A stretch of 64,000 nucleotides of DNA from Hibiscus mutabilis (taxonomy: Eukaryota > Streptophyta > Magnoliopsida > Malvales > Malvaceae): positions 42,019,834 to 42,083,833 of the forward strand of contig CM033745.1 in the NCBI GenBank assembly GCA_019671005.1. The letters run 5' to 3'. Below, piece after piece: positions 11,438 through 21,227 of this stretch; the first letter of the stretch is position 1, and each line of letters opens with the position of its first letter. Below the pieces are notes generated by a model. That model was not told the DNA's origin and searched no databases. It worked only from the letters and a program-made list of their open reading frames with translations. The position numbers and the translations under genes are program-made.

Positions 11438-12703
11438 GCCACGGCAAAGAAACATGCCACGAAAATTGCTCTGATCCAAGAAGAACTCTTGAGCCTACGA
11501 CTGAATTGATTGGAGCAGATTGAAGCAGAGCATCGGCTCCTGTGGAACTACATTGACCCATGTTGAGAGTGACAAGGAAGCAGCCACTTTAGAATATGCA
11601 TAAACATGCTCTTCTTTAGTGTTTTTTTCAGATTATTTTTATTTTTATTTCGATATTTGTATTTTATCTTTCTATTTAGCTCTTAAGGTTTTCTTTCTTG
11701 TTTTACTTTGTTTTTCCAATCAAAAACCCACAAGAACCTCAAACCCATGGCCAGAAATCTCAAAACCATGCCCAAAGCAAGTTCTTCATGAGCACTTGAG
11801 CCTTCTTTCCGACGATTTGCGTCACCGCTCATTGAGAAGCGATTCCTCGCCAAGTTTGCAAATCAGAAGGTATGTGAGGAGAAAGGGTTTGAGTATGATG
11901 TTTCCCAAAAGAACTACGAACTTGAAGATTTTCTGTGAACAACCAAAGCCCGAAAACATCTCTTGGGTAAGGAAATTTTATTCTCATATTTCTAATCCGG
12001 ATAACCCTTGTGTTTATGTGCGTGGTAGAGCAATTCTAGTTGATTTTGATGCTATCAACACCTATTTCGGGCTCTACTTTGAAAAGGACGAGCATGCCGA
12101 GTTTGTTGAACACATCGCGGCTGACGAAGTGAAGGAGGTGTTTAAAGATCTCACCCTTGAAGGTGCCATGTGGAACGAAGGAGACTAAAGGGGGCGGTAA
12201 ATCACATTATGTTGAAACCAATGGCAAAAATTATGGAACAATTTTCTCAAAACATTTTCGATGCCTACTACCCATTTTTATTCTCGCCTTCTATTACTTC
12301 ATTCGATTTTGCACAAGCACTCTATAAATATTGGGAAAATTATTGTTGACGAAATTTATGCTTGTAGCCAAAAGGATGTAGGGGCACTATTTTTCCCGAA
12401 TTTGATATCTAAATTGTGTGAGAAGGAGCATATGTCGATTGATATGATGGACGAGAAATTAACCGAAAGGAATGGGTGGACTCGGAGCCAATATATGAAA
12501 TTGATGGGAGCTGAGCGACCACAAAAACCCATAGCTGCCAAAACGCCCTCTGCTCCCAAAAATGCCCAGGCAACCCAACATGTCGCAGCAAGTGTACATG
12601 CCGCGGAAACTGCACATGCTTCGGCAAGTGTTCTCGAGATTGCCAACATCCTCGGTTCTTTGACACAACGTCTAGAAAAAATAGAGGAGCGTTAGTCGCT
12701 ATT
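11438..12703 (+). mobile_element. Truncated internal region of an Athila-type element (E0)
   Basis: Sequence after the Tat LTR belongs to the same family as the internal regions at 14234-17214 and 18743-21227. A block near 11590 (ATTAGA/ACTTTAGAATATGCATAAACATG) matches 15838-15865, followed in both by a T-rich spacer and a 3' ORF. There is no 5' LTR or primer site before it, so the left part is missing. The right end stops at 12703 where the first LTR begins. Confidence 0.75.
11700..12695 (+). pseudogene. Putative plant transposon protein (PF20167-like) ORF in Athila 3' position
   Basis: Two open segments, 11619-12188 and 12261-12695, form one damaged gene. The first carries WVRKFYSHISNPDNPCVYVRGRAI and INTYFGLYF; the second has TTHFYSRLLLLHSILHKHSI, NIGKIIVDEIYACSQKDVG and LFFPNLISKLCEKE. 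These match the layout I know for the 'putative plant transposon protein' family, often found in the downstream, env-like position of Athila elements. Stops at 12186, 12198 and 12213 plus a frameshift separate the halves. The C-terminus is alanine/histidine-rich with a short heptad tail (LGSLTQRLEKIEER). The first ~27 codons of the upstream ORF are T-rich spacer, not protein. Biochemical role unknown. Confidence 0.7.
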
Positions 12704-14233
12704 TGTTAAGTGTTCGAAAGTACTATTTTTATTACCCTTTTTACTCATATTATTGTTAGACTTAGGCTCATATTAGTTGCATAATTAGTCATTCATTCAT
12801 TAATTCATGTTTCTTTCCACCGTTGAGCTTGATTACATAACTTGGTGATTTTTGTGGAAAAAGATACTGCTTTGGTGTGTTTTTGTGTGTGCAGAATCAG
12901 TTGCCAAAGCAAGGCTAGAACCAGTAGACAGGGCAATACAAGAAGGAGATGCCGACGCAGTTGCCAGGGTAGTGCATAAAGGAGATGCCGACGCAGTTGC
13001 CAGGGCAGTGCATGAAGGTTATGCCGAGCTAGTTGCTAGGGCAATTGTCGACAATGGAAAAATATGATGTGGCACTCGAATTGATGATTAGATAAATCCC
13101 AATATGACGTGGAAGAAGATAAATCCTAGAAGAATTGGAGATTCAAAGAGAGATTAAATCCCAAAGAAGATAGGAGAAGATCTAGAAGGAATTTAAATAT
13201 AATAAAGAATTATATTCTTTTAAAGTATTTAATTCCAACTTAACTTCCTCGTCAAGAAAGAATTTGACCTAACCATCTCCTATATAAAGAACCCCTAGCC
13301 GCCTATTTCAACAAGTTTGGAGGGAGAGAGTTCGATTGGGAGAGAATTTAAGGGGGCTGATCGATTTCTTCATCTTCTTCTTTTTTATTCTATTTGATTC
13401 ATGTTTGGGGATTATTCTTTGTATATCTTTCGAAACCCGACCATGAATTGATGTGAATTGGCTAAGGTTATTGTGTTTTGTGAGATACAATTGGATTTAG
13501 TTTAGGTAATAAGAGTTTTCACTTTCAATTCAAGGTTTACTCATTCTTGGTTTTTATTCTTGTTTGCGAGTGAATTGGGAGAGGATCTCGTAACTCTATC
13601 TATTTATCTAATATCGGGAGAGTTAGATTCAAGAAACGAATGAGTATGGACTTTATTCAATCTATTGATGGTGAAGATTAATCCGGATTAGGAATAAGTT
13701 AAGGATTTCAACGGCTAAGAGGAGCGCATGATTGGTTGTTGTTCACCCTTGATTCATGCGGGAATGTATTGTCAAGGCATGCATAATTAGCTAGAGTTTC
13801 GACTTAGGGATAAGAAGAAACCATTGAAGAATGCTCTGTCGAACCTTGAAGTTACTGCCCAGTCGCCCAAGCAGTTGCCCAGGCAACCGTTCGATTAGTT
13901 GCCAAGGCAACCTAGCTGCGCAAGTTGCCACGGCAACCGAGTTGCCATTGCACTCTTTTACCAAGACGATCCAATCGTCTATCACTCCTTAACTCACGAT
14001 AACCTGGCTTATTCCCTCTTATTTGATTTCATCTATTCTTTTAGTTTATTGCTCTTAGTTTACTCGTTAATTAGAACTCCTATTATCAATTGTGTTTTTA
14101 CTTTCACAGTGCAGTAACTTAAGCAAAGTGGCCCAAACCAATCTCTGTGGAGATGATACTCGATACTTGTATCACTTTATTACTTGCGACGTGTATACTT
14201 GCACCGTTTGCATAGCACTCAATACGCACAACA
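12704..14233 (+). mobile_element. Athila-type LTR 1
   Basis: Starts TGTTAAGTGTTCG and ends CGCACAACA, 1530 bp, directly followed by a primer-binding site. It is very close in sequence to LTR 2 (17215-18742), implying the two are a pair from one insertion (E1). It contains three tandem 36-bp units at 12941-13050 and a cluster of TTGCCnnGGCAA words at 13863-13945. Confidence 0.9.
12852..13067 (+). other. LTR-embedded ORF with a 12-residue repeat
   Basis: A 71-codon frame contains two copies of GDADAVARxVHx and a third diverged copy (GYAELVARAIVD), encoded by 36-bp tandem units. The same frame is open in LTR 2 (17352-17576, 74 codons). I do not recognise a protein. The open frame is probably a consequence of a repeat unit divisible by three, but both copies lack stops. 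Confidence 0.3.
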
Positions 14234-14239
14234 AATTTT

Positions 14240-14257
14240 TGGCGCCGTTGCTGGGGA
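14240..14257 (+). other. Primer-binding site, tRNA-Asp type (Athila)
   Basis: TGGCGCCGTTGCTGGGGA lies 6 bases after the LTR 1 end. Athila elements are known to use a site complementary to the 3' end of tRNA-Asp of nearly this sequence. It fixes orientation (+) and the LTR boundary. Confidence 0.88.
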
Positions 14258-14350
14258 TTGGCAATTGGTATTAGTTTTTTTTTGTTATTGCATTTTTTTC
14301 TCTTAGTTTTACTAACTTTTCTTTTTGTTTGTTTTATCAAAAAAAATTAG

Positions 14351-15323
14351 GTGCGCTACAAGTTAAGGGACATCAACATGTCGGGAAATAAAAGCCGATA
14401 TATTCGAGAGTTGATGTTGGAAGATATGAATCAATCCAATCAAGAGTTTCTTGCACCCTTCGATGATTACCTATACCAACCAAGAAAAGCATATACCGTG
14501 GAAAACTCGTGCACTTCTTGTGGAGAACATCATGTGTTTGAAAATTGCCTTCACATTTTCGGTGCATATGACTACATGGAGAACCATAGATGGAACCAGC
14601 AGCAAAATCCTTCATGGTATAATCAAAAAGCTCAAAAAAATTTACCAAAACAATTTTGTTGTAGCAATAGACATGCCTCGGCAATGTAGTCCTTATCAGC
14701 AACCTAGTGCCACGGAAACATATATGCCATGGCAATGTAGTCCTTTTCAAGAACATTCCAATTCCTTGGAGGAAACGTTGCTAGCTTCCTTGGCTAGACT
14801 TGACAGATCAATTGAAGAAATTCGAGAGCTATCAAAGAAAATGGATGCGAGGATAGCTCAGTGGGATGCAACTGTGGGGGATTCAGAAGATCAATTGAGG
14901 AGATCCACATATTCCTTGGATAACATGCACCAACAATCCATTCCTGGGGATACTGACGTCCCAAGGCAAGAGGATAAGGAGCAATGCAAAGAGAGGTCCC
15001 TGATGTGTGGCGAACAACTAGAACCTCCAAGTCAAGAGGATGCCAATGAGAGAGACTGCCCAACACATGATGAGCCTGAGCAACAAATTGCCTCGGTAAT
15101 GATTGAGGAGTCTGAACAGAGCAATGTCGCGACAGCACTCAATGTAGCTGAGAACAACAATACTACAGCAAATTCTGAGGAACCTGATGCCCAAAAGGTT
15201 ACAACGTTGATGTTGAAGCATGAATTTGTAGATTGCTCTCATCGCAGTTGCCACGGCAATTGCATGACCACATGCAAGATCAACGATATGATAATACTTT
15301 GCCAATGGAATATGAGCAGGTAA
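14351..15323 (+). pseudogene. gag remnant of Athila E1
   Basis: Frames 14351-14689 and 14451-15323 overlap, and the protein shifts between them near 14670. The first has a clean CCHC knuckle, CTSCGEHHVFENC (C-x2-C-x3-H-x4-C, about 14509-14548), as in Athila nucleocapsid. The second has a helical segment (LARLDRSIEEIRELSKKMDA, about 14790-14850) typical of the gag C-terminus, then an acidic low-complexity tail. The N-terminal capsid is largely missing compared with complete Athila gag. It could still supply RNA binding if translated, but the frameshift argues against it. Confidence 0.6.
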
Positions 15324-15525
15324 TGGTTGAACCTTTCAAATTCTTTAAAAACTCACCTCGTCCATTGCAGGTATGTCTTGAGGAACCGATGTTGGTAGAT
15401 TTGAAGCCATCGAAATCTCTACTAATGGAGATATTTGAGAAGCCAAAAGAAAATGGTTTTTGGACTCATGAAGCTTTTCAGAAAATTGGTTTTTGCCTTG
15501 ACTTACAGCGAATTTTGGCAACTGA

Positions 15526-15858
15526 TTGCCACGAAAACAAAGGATACATCCAATCATGATAGAAGTCGACAAGAATGAGGTAATTGAATGGTTGGGAATA
15601 GATATAATTTTTCCTATTAATATATTTGTGCCTTCAGGAACAGTAGCAAGGTGGAGGGCATGCATGGACTACAAGGGAACACGAAAGAAAAACACCTCCA
15701 CCATGGTAACACAAAGGGGAGTAGCTGGGAGCACATTGACCCAATTCTTTTGGGGCAATATTGTCACTCGATGGAGGGTGCAGATGGACTATAAGAAGTA
15801 TCAAAAACGACCCTCCTCAAGTTTTCTCAGATATGCAGTAACATTAGAAGATGCATGA
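15526..15858 (+). pseudogene. Short relic of Athila reverse transcriptase
   Basis: The frame 15526-15858 reads HPIMIEVDKNEVIEWLGIDI, then IFPIN, then two repeats of TRWR(V/A)(Q/C)MDYK. This resembles the RT fingers region of Athila (a lysine-glutamate helix, a 'pathway to IYPI' segment and the cysteine/valine-DYR start of the palm). Everything from the palm to integrase is deleted. The duplicated RWR-MDYK segment (15653 and 15773) suggests a small internal duplication. Confidence 0.45.
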
Positions 15859-16019
15859 AATATGCTCTTTCTAAGAATTTTTAATTTTTGTTTTAAATTT
15901 TTGGAACTTTATTTTATTTTCAGTTTTTTTTGTTCTTTATTTATTTTTGGAATTTTAGGAGATATTTTATTTTATTTGTCTTCATTATCTTTAGTTTCCA
16001 GGTTTTCTTTATTTTCTTT

Positions 16020-16433
16020 TCTTTTCCACAACAAGACTCACAACCACCATGCTAAGGAAATTCCCTGCCGACTACTTGCCACGGCAACCGCAACAGAGAT
16101 GCCCCGACAACTACCGCAGCAGTTGCCACGACAACAGAAACTGGCGATGCCCAGGCAACAATAATGGCTTCACCAACTACTGATGCCCAGGCAAGTGAAC
16201 CTGCCTCAGCAAACATGGATCAAATCAAAGCAATGTTATTCACGCGGTACCAGCCACAAGCATTCAACCACCGATCGGAAAATGAATCAAGCAAATGGCA
16301 CGAAGGAAACTTATCACTCGAGGTGACGACCTCTCCGACTAAATCATTTCATTTAGTTTCTTTTAAATTTTGTTTCACTTTTACATGCATTGGGGACAAT
16401 GTTTCTCTCAAGTTTGGGGGTGTTGGTTTCTAG
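16020..16433 (+). pseudogene. Deleted form of the Athila downstream ORF
   Basis: After a T-rich spacer (15860-16010) that matches 11600-11720 in E0, the start (FHNKTHNHHAKEIPC) lines up with the start of the E0 ORF. The conserved central domain is missing, and only the low-complexity C-terminal part remains (16164-16433, MASPTTDAQASEPASANMDQ). The DNA is dense in TTGCCnnGGCAA words at 16076-16215. The hydrophobic 'membrane' run predicted for the ORF at 15862 is the T-rich spacer. Confidence 0.5.
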
Positions 16434-16735
16434 TTAGTTTCATGTTTAGTTGCATTCATCTTTAGCAATCACATATAGGTTGCATATGTTACTTGTCATG
16501 CCTTCGATTGGATTTAATTGCTTAAGACTTGTTGAATATCCAATGATGAATTTTTTCCACTACACTTAATTGAAAGAACCTTTAATTTTAGGATTGCATG
16601 AAAATAACTTAGAATTTTACTATGATGCTGAATTTTTTACACGATTGTAGCTTGTTGATTGAAATAAACTTAGTGAACTTAGGTTGCTTAAAATTTGGGT
16701 AAATTTCAAATTGAAAATTAAAAGATAATTTCTTG

Positions 16736-16928
16736 CTAGAGGTGCCCGGAACTGGCTCTAGTAGTTAATGCACATTAAAGAATAATTTCTTGCTAGAGGT
16801 GCCCGAAACTGGCTCTAGTAGTTAATGCACATTAAAGAATCGCTAGAGGTGCCCGAAATTGGCTCTAGTTGACTAAAATAAAATGAGAAATTGCTTACTT
16901 CGCTAGAGGTGCCCGAAATTGGCTCTAG
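16736..16928 (+). repeat. Four hairpin-forming repeats in the Athila E1 3' UTR
   Basis: A 26-bp unit that begins CTAGAG, contains GTGCCCG, and ends CTCTAG occurs at 16736-16761, 16793-16818, 16843-16868 and 16903-16928. The ends are perfect complements, so each can fold as a 6-bp stem. The first two units also share a 57-bp period including the spacer. The same unit occurs three times in E2 (20817-20946). Confidence 0.88.
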
Positions 16929-17202
16929 TGAAAATAAAAATAAATGCCCCGGTAATTAAATTGATAAAAGCTTGTTGTTCACATAGAATCTTGAAAATCA
17001 ACTTGTACACAACTACGCACACACTTGTCACGAGCATTATAGTTTGGTTCCGGGTAATTTTTTTGCTATCCGAAAGTTAAAAGCTTATCATACTTTTGCC
17101 ACGGTTCCGAGGTTTGAATTCAAGTTTGAAGCATGTCTTTGATGATTAAAGTCTTGGCAGGTAATTGTTAGTTTGCATTGCTTGAGGACAAGCAATAGTT
17201 TG

Positions 17203-17214
17203 AGTTTGGGGGTG
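17203..17214 (+). other. Polypurine tract before Athila LTR 2
   Basis: GAGTTTGGGGGTG precedes the LTR start, next to a conserved GCTTGAGGACAAGCAATAG block, which is itself an inverted repeat (GCTTG/CAAGC). The same arrangement occurs at 21190-21227. Confidence 0.7.
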
Positions 17215-18742
17215 TGTTAAGTGTTCAAAAGTACTATTTTTATTACCCTTTTACTCATATTATTGTTAGACTTAGGCTCATATTAGTTGCATAATTAGTC
17301 ATTCATGCATTAATTCATGTTTCTTTCCACCGTTGAGTTTGATTACATAACTTGGTGATTTTTGTGGAAAAAGTACTGCTTTGGTGTGTTTTTGTGTATG
17401 TAGAATCAGTTGCCAAAGAAAGGTTGGAACCAGTAGCCAGGGCAATACAAAAAGGAGATGCCGACGCAGTTGCCAGAGCAGTGCATGAAGGAGATGCCGA
17501 CGCAGTTGCCAGGGCAGTGCATGAAGGTTATGTCGAGCTAGTTGCCAGGGCAATTGTTGACAATGGGAAAAGATGATGTGGCACTCGAATTGATGACTAG
17601 ATAAAGCCCAATATGACGTGGTAGAAGATAAATCCTATAAGAATTAGAGATTCAAAGAGAGATTAAATCCCAAAGAAGATAGGAGAAGATCTAGAAGGAA
17701 TTTAAATATAATAAAGAATTATATTCTTTTAAAGTTTTTAATTCCAACTTAACTTCCTCCTCAAGAAAGACTTTGACCTAACCATCTCCTATGTAAAGAA
17801 CCCCTAGCCGCCTATTTCAACAAGTTTGGAGGGAGAGAGTTCTATTGGGAGAGAATTCAAGGGGACTGATCGATTTCTTCATCTTCTTCTTCTTTATTCT
17901 ATTTGATTCATGTTTGGGGATTATTCTTTGTATATCTTTCGAAACCCGGCCATGAATTGATGTGAATTGGCTAAGGTTATTGTGTTTTTGAGATACAATT
18001 GGATTTTGTTTAGGTAATAAGAGTTTGCACTTTTAATTCAAGGTTTACGTTATTCTTGTTTGCGAGTGAATTGGGAGAGGATCTCGTAACTCTATCTATT
18101 TATCTAATATCGGGAGAGTTAGATTCAAGAAACGAATGAGTATGGTCTTTATTCAATCTATTGATGGTGAAGATTAATCCGGGTTATGAATAAGTTAAGG
18201 ATTTCAAGGGCTAAGAGGAGCGCAAGATTGGTTATTTGTTCACCTTTGATTCACGCAGGGATGTATTGTCAAGGCATGCACAATTAGCTAGAGTTTCGAC
18301 TTAGGGATAAGAAGAAACCATTGAAGAATGCTCTGCCGAACCTTAAAGTTGTTGCCCAGTCGCCCAAGTAGTTGCCCAGCCAGTTGCCCAAGCAACCGTT
18401 CGATTAGTTGCCAAGGCAACCCAGCTGCGCAAATTGCCACAACAACCGAGTTGCCATTGCCCTCTTTTACCAAGACGATCCAATCGGCTATCACTCCTCA
18501 ACTCACGATAACCTGGCATATTCCCTCTTATTTGATTTCATCTATTCTTTTAGTTTATTGCTCTTAATTTACTCGTTAATTAGAACTCCTATTATCAATT
18601 GTGTTTTTATTTTCACGGTGCAGTAACTTAAGCAAAATGGCCCAAACCAATCCCTGTGGAGACGATACTCGATACTCGTATCACTTTATTACTTGCAACA
18701 TGTATACTTGCACCGTTTGTGTAGCACTCAATACGTGCAACA
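17215..18742 (+). mobile_element. Athila-type LTR 2 (shared by E1 and E2)
   Basis: 1528 bp, TGTTAAGTGTTCA to GTGCAACA, near-identical to LTR 1. It serves as the 3' LTR of E1 but is also followed by a primer site, so it is the 5' LTR of the next internal region: three LTRs with two internal regions in tandem. The 36-bp units are at 17450-17560. Confidence 0.9.
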
Positions 18743-18748
18743 AGTTTT

Positions 18749-18766
18749 TGGCGGCGTTTCCGGTGA
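18749..18766 (+). other. Degenerate primer-binding site of E2
   Basis: TGGCGGCGTTTCCGGTGA, differing from the site at 14240 by several substitutions, lies 6 bases after LTR 2. Confidence 0.75.
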
Positions 18767-18885
18767 ATAACATGTCGTAGCAAGTGTACATGCCACGACA
18801 ACTACACATACTTCGGCAAGTGTTCTTGAGATTGCCGACATCCTCAGTTCTTTGACATAACGTCTAGAAAAATGGAGGAGCATTA
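18767..18885 (+). pseudogene. C-terminal relic of the Athila downstream ORF (E2)
   Basis: Closely matches the last 120 bases of the E0 ORF (12580-12700), including the heptad tail and the ATTAGTCGCTAT end. Here the copy continues into CTTTATTCTGAA, whereas in E0 the match stops at the LTR 1 boundary. The frame is broken by a TAA. Confidence 0.65.
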
Positions 18886-18904
18886 GTCGCTATCTTTATT
18901 CTGA

Positions 18905-19988
18905 ACATGTGTATGCTTTTTCATAAATATGTGTATATGCGTATGGGAAAAAAACTATCACATAACAATGAACAAAGAATACAAATATGCTTTCTGAATA
19001 AATGAAAATTTCATTACGACAAAAACAACTTCATTCTAAAAAAATACGACTTAGCTTATAGATTTCTTTTACATTTTTCCCAAATGCACAGAGATCAACG
19101 GATTTGAATTGCCTTTACCGGTAGCCGTTTGCTCCGGGCTAGTTGTACCATTCCCATGGGTACAATCAGTTTATAACAATTATGACATTGAATTTTTCCA
19201 AAGGATTTATTTTCCTTTGACCATTCGAAAATGGATTTTTGGTGAAAATCTAATTTACAGCTTTGTTTATAGATTTCTTTTGCATTTTTCCCAAATGCAC
19301 AAGGATCGACGGTTTTGAGTTGCCTTTACCGGTAGCCATTTTCTCTGGGCTAGTTGTACTATTCCCCTGAGTACAATTAGTTTATACCAATTATGAAATT
19401 GGATTTTTCCAAAGGATTTATTTTCCTTTGACCATTCGTAAAAATGGTTTTTCGATGGATACTTGAATTATCCATTGTCTTAAACTTTACCGTGTTTAAC
19501 CACGTTATGCCAACATTTCTGTCGGACTTGTTAAACTCTATTGAACTCTTTCCAGTTTTGTGAGCATGAAAACTCACAATCAACTTTAAAAAAATATTTT
19601 TTTTCTTTCATCCTTAAGAAATGATAGAATTAAGGAATTCTCTTATTTTCAGAAAAAACAATCCTTAAAAAGATAGAATTGAGAAAAAACTTCTTAAGAA
19701 CTATGAAAAACGTTCTTAAGACTGGTAGGATTAAAATATCTTTAAGAAATTTTTGAGAGAAAAAACAATCCTTGAGAAAGGACAGGATTGAAAAATTTTG
19801 TTTTTGAGAAAATCAATTGAGAAATTCTTCTTCCCTTTTTTTGAGAAAAAGAAAAATCTTAAGAGAGGAAAGAATTGAGAAATCCATTTTTTAACAATAT
19901 CCTTATGAAAATATGCTCTCCAGAGAAAAAGAAAAATTTTGTTTTCCCATACGCATATACACATATTTATGAAAAAACATACACATGA
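18905..19988. mobile_element. 1.08-kb segment with long terminal inverted repeats inside E2
   Basis: About 46 bp at 18905-18950 (CATGTGTATGCTTTTTCATA...) reappear inverted at 19944-19988 with two or three mismatches. The interior is not Athila-like: a 211-bp tandem duplication and A/G-rich degenerate repeats (19590-19900). It has no coding signal. A target duplication was not found, so it is either an old non-autonomous DNA transposon or a foldback structure. Confidence 0.55.
19056..19450 (+). repeat. 211-bp tandem duplication
   Basis: TTATAGATTTCTTTT starts at 19056 and again at 19267. Both copies run through CCCAAATGCACA, TTGCCTTTACCGGTAGCC, CTAGTTGTAC and end near TTTTCCTTTGACCATTCG. The divergence is small. 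Confidence 0.88.
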
Positions 19989-20461
19989 CACAACTGCACA
20001 TGAAGGACCACAACACAGCTCTCCAGAGAGTGCTCCTTGAAAACTATCCTGACAGCATCATTCCTTTCCCTATCTTCCCTACTGCACTAATTGCCACAGT
20101 AACTACATCAAAGCCTTCGCCCGAGAACGCTACCGTAGCAACTGCTGCCCCAACAAAAGGTAAGGCACCGATTATTGAACCTACTCGTACTAAATCCCTT
20201 CGTGATTTTTTAGATTCGAATAATTCAATTTTTGCACCAATGAAATCTCCGCCAGCCGTACCAACACAATTGCAATTGAAGCACAAAGCTTCTACCTTAG
20301 CCGAATCTACAAAAGAGAAGGAAGTGAATAAAGAGGTTGCCGAAATAATGGTTCTCGATGCACCACCATCTTCGCGACAACAACCACCACGAGTCGGAAA
20401 ATGTACCAAAGCTATGGCTCGAAGGAAATTAGTCATACCAGGTGATGACCTCACTGACTAA
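19985..20461 (+). pseudogene. Low-complexity C-terminal ORF of Athila E2
   Basis: A 158-codon frame rich in alanine, proline and lysine (KGKAPIIEPTRTKSLRDFLD, AEIMVLDAPPSSRQQPPRVG) ends DDLTD just before a conserved ATGCATTGAGGACAATG block, as the E1 ORF does. It corresponds to the variable tail of the downstream ORF. I do not recognise a domain. Confidence 0.4.
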
Positions 20462-20816
20462 CTCATTTACATCTTATTTTTTTCTTTTATTTTTTGCATG
20501 CATTGAGGACAATGCTTCTCTTGAATTTGGGGGTTGTTTTTGTTTTTCTTTTTAGTTGCATTCATGTTATTGTTTCATATAGTTTGCATATGTTACTTGT
20601 TATGTCTTTTACCAAATTAAACTGCCTAGACCTGTTGTGATATCTTATGATGAATTTTTGCCACTGCACTTACATGATAGAACCTTCAATTTTAGGACTC
20701 GCATGGAAAGTATTTAAAATTTTACTATGATGTTGATTATTGATTGACATTGTTGTGACTTGTTGATTACGGGAGACTTGGTGAACTTAGGTTATTTAAA
20801 ATTGGGTAATTTGTGC

Positions 20817-20946
20817 TAGAGGTGCCTATCCGGCTTTAGTTGTCACGCATTAAGAATCACTAAAGGTGCCCGAAATCAGCTCTAGTTGACTATAATTAAA
20901 CAAGAAATTGCTTGCTTTGCTAGAGGTGCCTAACAATAGCTCTAGT
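20817..20946 (+). repeat. Three diverged hairpin repeats in the E2 3' UTR
   Basis: The CTAGAG ... CTCTAG unit recurs at 20817-20840, 20861-20886 and 20931-20946 with GGTGCC conserved. In the first copy the right arm is CTTTAG; in the second the left arm is CTAAAG. Confidence 0.75.
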
Positions 20947-21227
20947 GAACTTAAATGTCCTAGTAATTAAATTGATAAAACCTATTGTTCACATAGAATC
21001 CCATTAGTTGACTTGTACACAACTCCACACACACAATGTCACTAGCATTATAATTTGATTTTGGGTAATTTCTTCGTTATCCGAAAGATTGAAAGGTAAT
21101 CAACTTTGTGCCACGGTTCTGAGGATTGAAGTCAGGTAAGAAGCATGTTTTGTGGTAAATGCATTGAGGGGTAATTATTAGTGTTTTGCATTACTTGAGG
21201 ACAAGCAATAGTTCGAGTTTGGGGGTG

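Larger units (their letters stand above)
14234..17214 (+). mobile_element. Internal region of Athila element E1 (non-autonomous)
   Basis: The primer site is followed by a gag remnant, a tiny RT relic, the downstream ORF remnant and a 3' UTR with hairpin repeats. At under 3 kb it lacks most of pol (protease, RNase H, integrase), so it could only move with enzymes from another copy. LTR 1 and LTR 2 flank it and are nearly identical, which suggests fairly recent movement. Confidence 0.8.
18743..21227 (+). mobile_element. Internal region of Athila element E2, heavily deleted
   Basis: The primer site is joined directly to the end of the downstream ORF (18767-18885 matches 12580-12700), so gag and all of pol are gone. 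Then come an inverted-repeat-bounded insertion (18905-19988), a remnant ORF, hairpin repeats and a polypurine tract. It is an advanced deletion derivative. Confidence 0.75.

Noticed and set aside
15862..16010. Membrane-like segments in the ORF at 15862 as an envelope protein
   Set aside because: They are a translation of a T-rich spacer that also occurs, without coding conservation, at 11600-11720.
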